Below are positions 50,896 to 53,705 of a stretch of DNA of 53,705 bases, piece by piece. Location: the NCBI RefSeq assembly GCF_001500045.1, contig NZ_LQIX01000022.1, forward strand, positions 1-53,705, in the 5' to 3' direction. Origin of the DNA: Mycobacterium sp. GA-1199 (GTDB taxonomy: Bacteria > Actinomycetota > Actinomycetes > Mycobacteriales > Mycobacteriaceae). The notes under the pieces were generated by a model. The model searched no databases. It was given only the letters and a program-made list of their open reading frames with translations, and was not told the origin of the DNA. Positions within the stretch are counted from its first letter, which is position 1, and the number at the start of each line of letters is the position of its first letter. A program made the position numbers and the translations under genes.

Positions 50896-51186
50896 ATGGG
50901 TTCGCTCATGCCGTATTGGGTGGGTCTGCTGGTGGTGGTCGCGATCCTGAGCGCGATGGGCGGATTCGTCGCATCGACCGCCATGCGACGGAACAAGCGA
51001 CATACGCGGCGCATCTTTGTGCTCGGCGCCTTCTGTGGATTCCTGGCCGGCGCGACGGTCGTCGGGCGGCACAGCGCTGCCGCCCGAACCCGAGTGGTCC
51101 TGCGACGCGGAGGGATCCAGTCGTTGGCCCGGCTTGGCCTTGCTTCGCGACCGCCCCGCCGCCGCCGGCTCTCGATAGGACGCTAG
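50896..51186 (+). CDS. Small membrane protein, hypothetical
   Basis: A 96-residue protein from ATG 50896, preceded by GGAAGGG. Two hydrophobic segments (PYWVGLLVVVAILSAMGGFV and RIFVLGAFCGFLAGATVVG) flank a strongly basic loop (MRRNKRHTRR), and the C-terminus is Arg-rich. Two membrane spans are likely. No family is recognised. Confidence 0.6.
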   Translation: MGSLMPYWVGLLVVVAILSAMGGFVASTAMRRNKRHTRRIFVLGAFCGFLAGATVVGRHSAAARTRVVLRRGGIQSLARLGLASRPPRRRRLSIGR

Positions 51187-51210
51187 ACCGGGCAGCACCG
51201 GCGGTTCGAG

Positions 51211-51936
51211 TCAAACAACCCTGACGTTTCGCCGTTTCCGCTCCCATGGCCACGTCATGAGGGCCCAGGCGGCAACGATGATCGCGACTTCGACGGCCAC
51301 ATACATCGGCCACGGTCCGAACACGTCCAACAACGACGCGGTCGGTGGCTTCCTGTTCAGATAGCCGTAGTTCGTGCCGACGATCGCGTTGAAGGTGTAG
51401 GTCGCCGCCGCCCATATCAGGGTTATGACGACGGTGAAGCGGTAACTGCGCCACCGCGGACGCATCCCGCGTCCCCAGGTGAGATAGATGGCCGCCCAGA
51501 CCGCGAAAACGTGAAGCACGAAGAACGTGAGAAACAGATGATGCGGAAAGTCCGGCGCACCGTCTCGAGGTGTTCCCACATCGGGCGTCAGCAGCGCCTG
51601 CGAGCTCAGGAGCAGACACCAGTAGTACGTCAGCGCGAACGCCCAATGCCGTTGCGACCACAACGCATAGGCAGCCGTGAGCTCGGCGATGTCACACAGC
51701 TGGATCGGCACGGACGTCTGAATGTCGGGCCGGATCACCTTGTAGACCAGTGCCACCACGAACGCGGCGACGATCAGCAATGCGAACACGCGCGAGAACA
51801 CCCGGGCCTGGGCCTCGGTCTGCCGGCGCCCCCACCAGATCAGCAGTGCCGCCCCGACCGCGAAGATGGCCAGCACCACCAAGTGCGACGGCCCGTACGC
51901 CTCGAATTGTCTTTGTGCGTAGTACAACTCGGTCAT
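51211..51936 (-). CDS. TIGR02206/YwaF-family membrane protein
   Basis: A 241-residue protein with six or seven hydrophobic helices and conserved-type segments FEAYGPSHLVVLAIFAVGAA, VPIQLCDIAELTAAYAL, WCLLLSSQALLTPDVG and AIVGTNYGYLNRKPPTASLL. The family's function is unknown. It lies 11 bases downstream of the serine hydrolase gene on the same strand, so they are likely co-transcribed. Confidence 0.9.
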   Translation of the reverse strand: MTELYYAQRQFEAYGPSHLVVLAIFAVGAALLIWWGRRQTEAQARVFSRVFALLIVAAFVVALVYKVIRPDIQTSVPIQLCDIAELTAAYALWSQRHWAFALTYYWCLLLSSQALLTPDVGTPRDGAPDFPHHLFLTFFVLHVFAVWAAIYLTWGRGMRPRWRSYRFTVVITLIWAAATYTFNAIVGTNYGYLNRKPPTASLLDVFGPWPMYVAVEVAIIVAAWALMTWPWERKRRNVRVV

Positions 51937-51947
51937 CTCGTGCTCGT

Positions 51948-53516
51948 TCAGCGAGGTTTCGGGGCCGGCTGCATGTCGGTGTAGAGGTCCAGTGTTCGGG
52001 CGGTCACCGTGGCGAGTTCTCCTTGTAGGTTCGACAGTGGTCTGCTGCCGCGAATGTGTATGACGTTCGTCAGCAGGATCACATACGTCTCAGAAGCCGG
52101 ATCTATCCACATCGAGGTCCCGGTGAAACCGGTGTGCCCGAAGCTGCCGACGGGAAAGAGCAGTCCGCGCGGCCTGGAGTGGCCGGTGTCGATGTCCCAA
52201 CCGAACCCGCGCAGGTTTTGACCATCGATCACCGGATAGTTCGGGGCCAGCAGCGGATTCGAGTTCGGCGTCACGGCGATGGCCTCTCGGACGGCATCGT
52301 TGGCCGCCTGGACCTGACCTGGTGAGTGCCCCGGCTGCTGGGGCGTGGTCATCAGCCGCAGGGTCTCCTGCGCCAACGGGAATGTGCTGGGGCGGCCGGC
52401 CAGTCGGTCCAGCAGGGCTTGGGCGAAGATGCTGATGTCACGCGCGGTCGAGAACACCCCGGCGTGCCCGGCCACGCCGCCCATGCGGCGTGCTGTCGGA
52501 TCATGGACCGTGCCTCGCAGCGGGAAGTCGAGGTCAGGATTGCTGCCCGGCTGGGCTCTGCCTTCCTCGTCGAGGGCTGTCGGGGCGACTCGGGGCAAAA
52601 TGTCTGTGTTCCAGCCATCTTCGGGACAGGTGGCCGGCGCGTGTGGCTCCCACGTGGACGCCCAGGCGATCGCGGCTCCTCTGATCGTGTGCCGGCCGCA
52701 TGCCTTGGCCGCGGGCAGGTAGCGGGTGTCCGCCATGCCCAGGGGCGTGAACACGTTCTGCTCGACGTAGACGTCCTCGGGCTTGCCGGTGATCTCTTCG
52801 ATCAGCGCTCCCAGCAAAATGAAGTTGATGTCGGAGTAACGAAACACTTGGCCCGGCTCGAATTGCAGCGGCGTGGCAAGCGCGCGACGGATCCCTTCCT
52901 CGCTGTCGGGGGTTGCCAGACCCCACGGGTCCCGCAGGTCGATATCGCCCGCGATACCGGAAGTGTGGGTGAGCAACATGCGCAGCGTCACCTGTGACCG
53001 CTGCGGATCGCGCGCACTGTTGAAGGCAGGCAGATAGTTCTGCAGTGGTTCGTCGAGTCCGACCTTGTCCTGTTCGTAAAGCTGCATGACGGCGGTCGCC
53101 GTGGCGAGGCTCTTGGTCAACGACGCGAGGTCGAAGATCGTGTCCTCGGTCATCGGCTCGGCAGGTGCCGGGGTCCCGTCGGGGCCGGGTTCACCCGCCA
53201 GTTTGCGCGAGCCGTACGCATGGTGAACGACGAGCTTGCCACGGTGTCCGACCGCGACCACCGCGCCGGGCAATTCGTGTGCGGCGATCGCGGCGTTGAT
53301 CAACTCGTCAACCGCCGGCAGGCCCGGCGCCGGAACCGTGGGCGTCTGGGTTGCGGTCGACGGCTGCGGCGTCGCCCGCACCTCGGACTCCGCCGGCGGT
53401 TCGTCGACCGCACCGCCGCACGCCGAGGCCGCGGTCAGCGCGAGTACGACCGTGGCGATGGCAAGGCACCTCGACAAGGCCCGCTTGCCGTGCGTGGCGG
53501 GTCGGTCTGCGGGCAT
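51948..53516 (-). CDS. Exported serine hydrolase, beta-lactamase/PBP4-like fold
   Basis: A 522-residue enzyme of the class C beta-lactamase superfamily. A signal sequence (KRALSRCLAIATVVLALTAA, then SACGG) may end in a weak lipobox with Cys36, making it a lipoprotein. The catalytic SxxK is in DLASLTKSLAT, the second motif YSD in FRYSDINFILLG, and the third is HTG in GHTGFTGTSM. A Pro/Thr linker precedes the domain. Esterase or peptidoglycan-peptide hydrolase roles are possible. The start is uncertain: ATG 53516 is chosen because it leads directly into the signal peptide; upstream in-frame Met codons exist up to 53684. Confidence 0.88.
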   Translation of the reverse strand: MPADRPATHGKRALSRCLAIATVVLALTAASACGGAVDEPPAESEVRATPQPSTATQTPTVPAPGLPAVDELINAAIAAHELPGAVVAVGHRGKLVVHHAYGSRKLAGEPGPDGTPAPAEPMTEDTIFDLASLTKSLATATAVMQLYEQDKVGLDEPLQNYLPAFNSARDPQRSQVTLRMLLTHTSGIAGDIDLRDPWGLATPDSEEGIRRALATPLQFEPGQVFRYSDINFILLGALIEEITGKPEDVYVEQNVFTPLGMADTRYLPAAKACGRHTIRGAAIAWASTWEPHAPATCPEDGWNTDILPRVAPTALDEEGRAQPGSNPDLDFPLRGTVHDPTARRMGGVAGHAGVFSTARDISIFAQALLDRLAGRPSTFPLAQETLRLMTTPQQPGHSPGQVQAANDAVREAIAVTPNSNPLLAPNYPVIDGQNLRGFGWDIDTGHSRPRGLLFPVGSFGHTGFTGTSMWIDPASETYVILLTNVIHIRGSRPLSNLQGELATVTARTLDLYTDMQPAPKPR

Positions 53517-53690
53517 GGCCACCCCGTCCGGTCGAAGATGTGGGTGCGACGCCGCCGGGTACAGCTGCGTTTCGGTCATCAGCATAGGGCCGGGGTGTTT
53601 CGGCCCAGAGGAATCAGGCACAGAGGAATCAGGCCCAGAGGAATCAACTGACCGGCACCCGCGCGTCGTCAATGTTGTTAGCATCGCGCC

Positions 53691-53705
53691 GTGCAGGACT
53701 CCCCG
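53691..53705 (+). CDS. Possible start of a divergent gene (partial)
   Basis: GTG CAG GAC TCC CCG runs off the right edge. A TAGCAT-like -10 (about 53680-53685) stands a few bases before the GTG, which would fit a leaderless mRNA. Too short to identify. Confidence 0.2.

Overview
The window reads as chromosomal DNA of a mycobacterium, most likely a fast-growing environmental Mycolicibacterium-type species. The evidence is high GC with many GTG/TTG starts, the mycobactin mbt-2 genes with IdeR-type iron boxes, an MmpL transporter, an F420-type LLM oxidoreductase, a mycofactocin-type SDR, ANTAR and SigF-family signalling proteins, and several steroid/lipid catabolism genes. No insertion sequence, phage gene, CRISPR array or rRNA was seen.

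Layout. 1-4.2 kb: the tail of an acidic protein, tRNA-Ala(GGC), an MFS exporter, phosphoglucomutase and a crcB pair. 4.2-7.9 kb: mbtL-mbtM-mbtN and convergent mbtK, each unit preceded by an IdeR-like box. 7.9-11 kb: a stand-alone proteasome-fold hydrolase, a DUF488 protein, a SRPBCC/TetR pair with an operator on the start codon, and a TVP38-type membrane protein. 11-16 kb: a tightly coupled five-gene catabolic operon (Rieske oxygenase, a 107-aa unknown, Fe/2OG dioxygenase, LLM oxidoreductase, CMD-family protein) with a divergent LysR regulator. 16-18.1 kb: a Crp/Fnr regulator and an extra SigF-family sigma factor with a SigF-type promoter. 18.1-25 kb: a DUF35/thiolase-fold pair, a VOC protein, a secreted esterase, an APC permease and a secreted DUF4185 protein (candidate D-arabinanase).

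24.9-30.6 kb is a signalling cluster: PAS-ANTAR, STAS, a 1388-aa PAS-GAF-histidine kinase-receiver-PAS-GAF-PP2C-RsbW fusion, and a second STAS. The STAS and fusion genes overlap. 30.7-35.9 kb: an MmpL transporter without mmpS, then a large exported protein with a repetitive Glu/Gly then Ser/Thr/Gly tail, preceded by a near-consensus IdeR box and closed by a strong terminator. 35.9-48.3 kb: a lipid/steroid-like catabolic region (N-acyl-D-amino-acid-deacylase-type amidohydrolase, second Rieske oxygenase, two TetR regulators with clear palindromic operators, DUF35 and Cys-less thiolase, a fused double acyl-CoA dehydrogenase, epimerase, alpha/beta hydrolase, two SDRs, one resembling 3-alpha-hydroxysteroid dehydrogenase). 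48.4-53.7 kb: a 37-aa membrane peptide, a TerC protein, an SDR, small membrane proteins, a TIGR02206 protein and a secreted serine hydrolase.

Three themes recur. Iron: three IdeR-like boxes, one in front of a surface protein. Stress signalling: a complete phospho-relay/partner-switch chain on one polypeptide, 7 kb from an orphan SigF. Catabolism: two or three regulons of oxygenases and acyl-CoA enzymes, each beside its own regulator. All family calls are by eye from sequence motifs; no database search was run.
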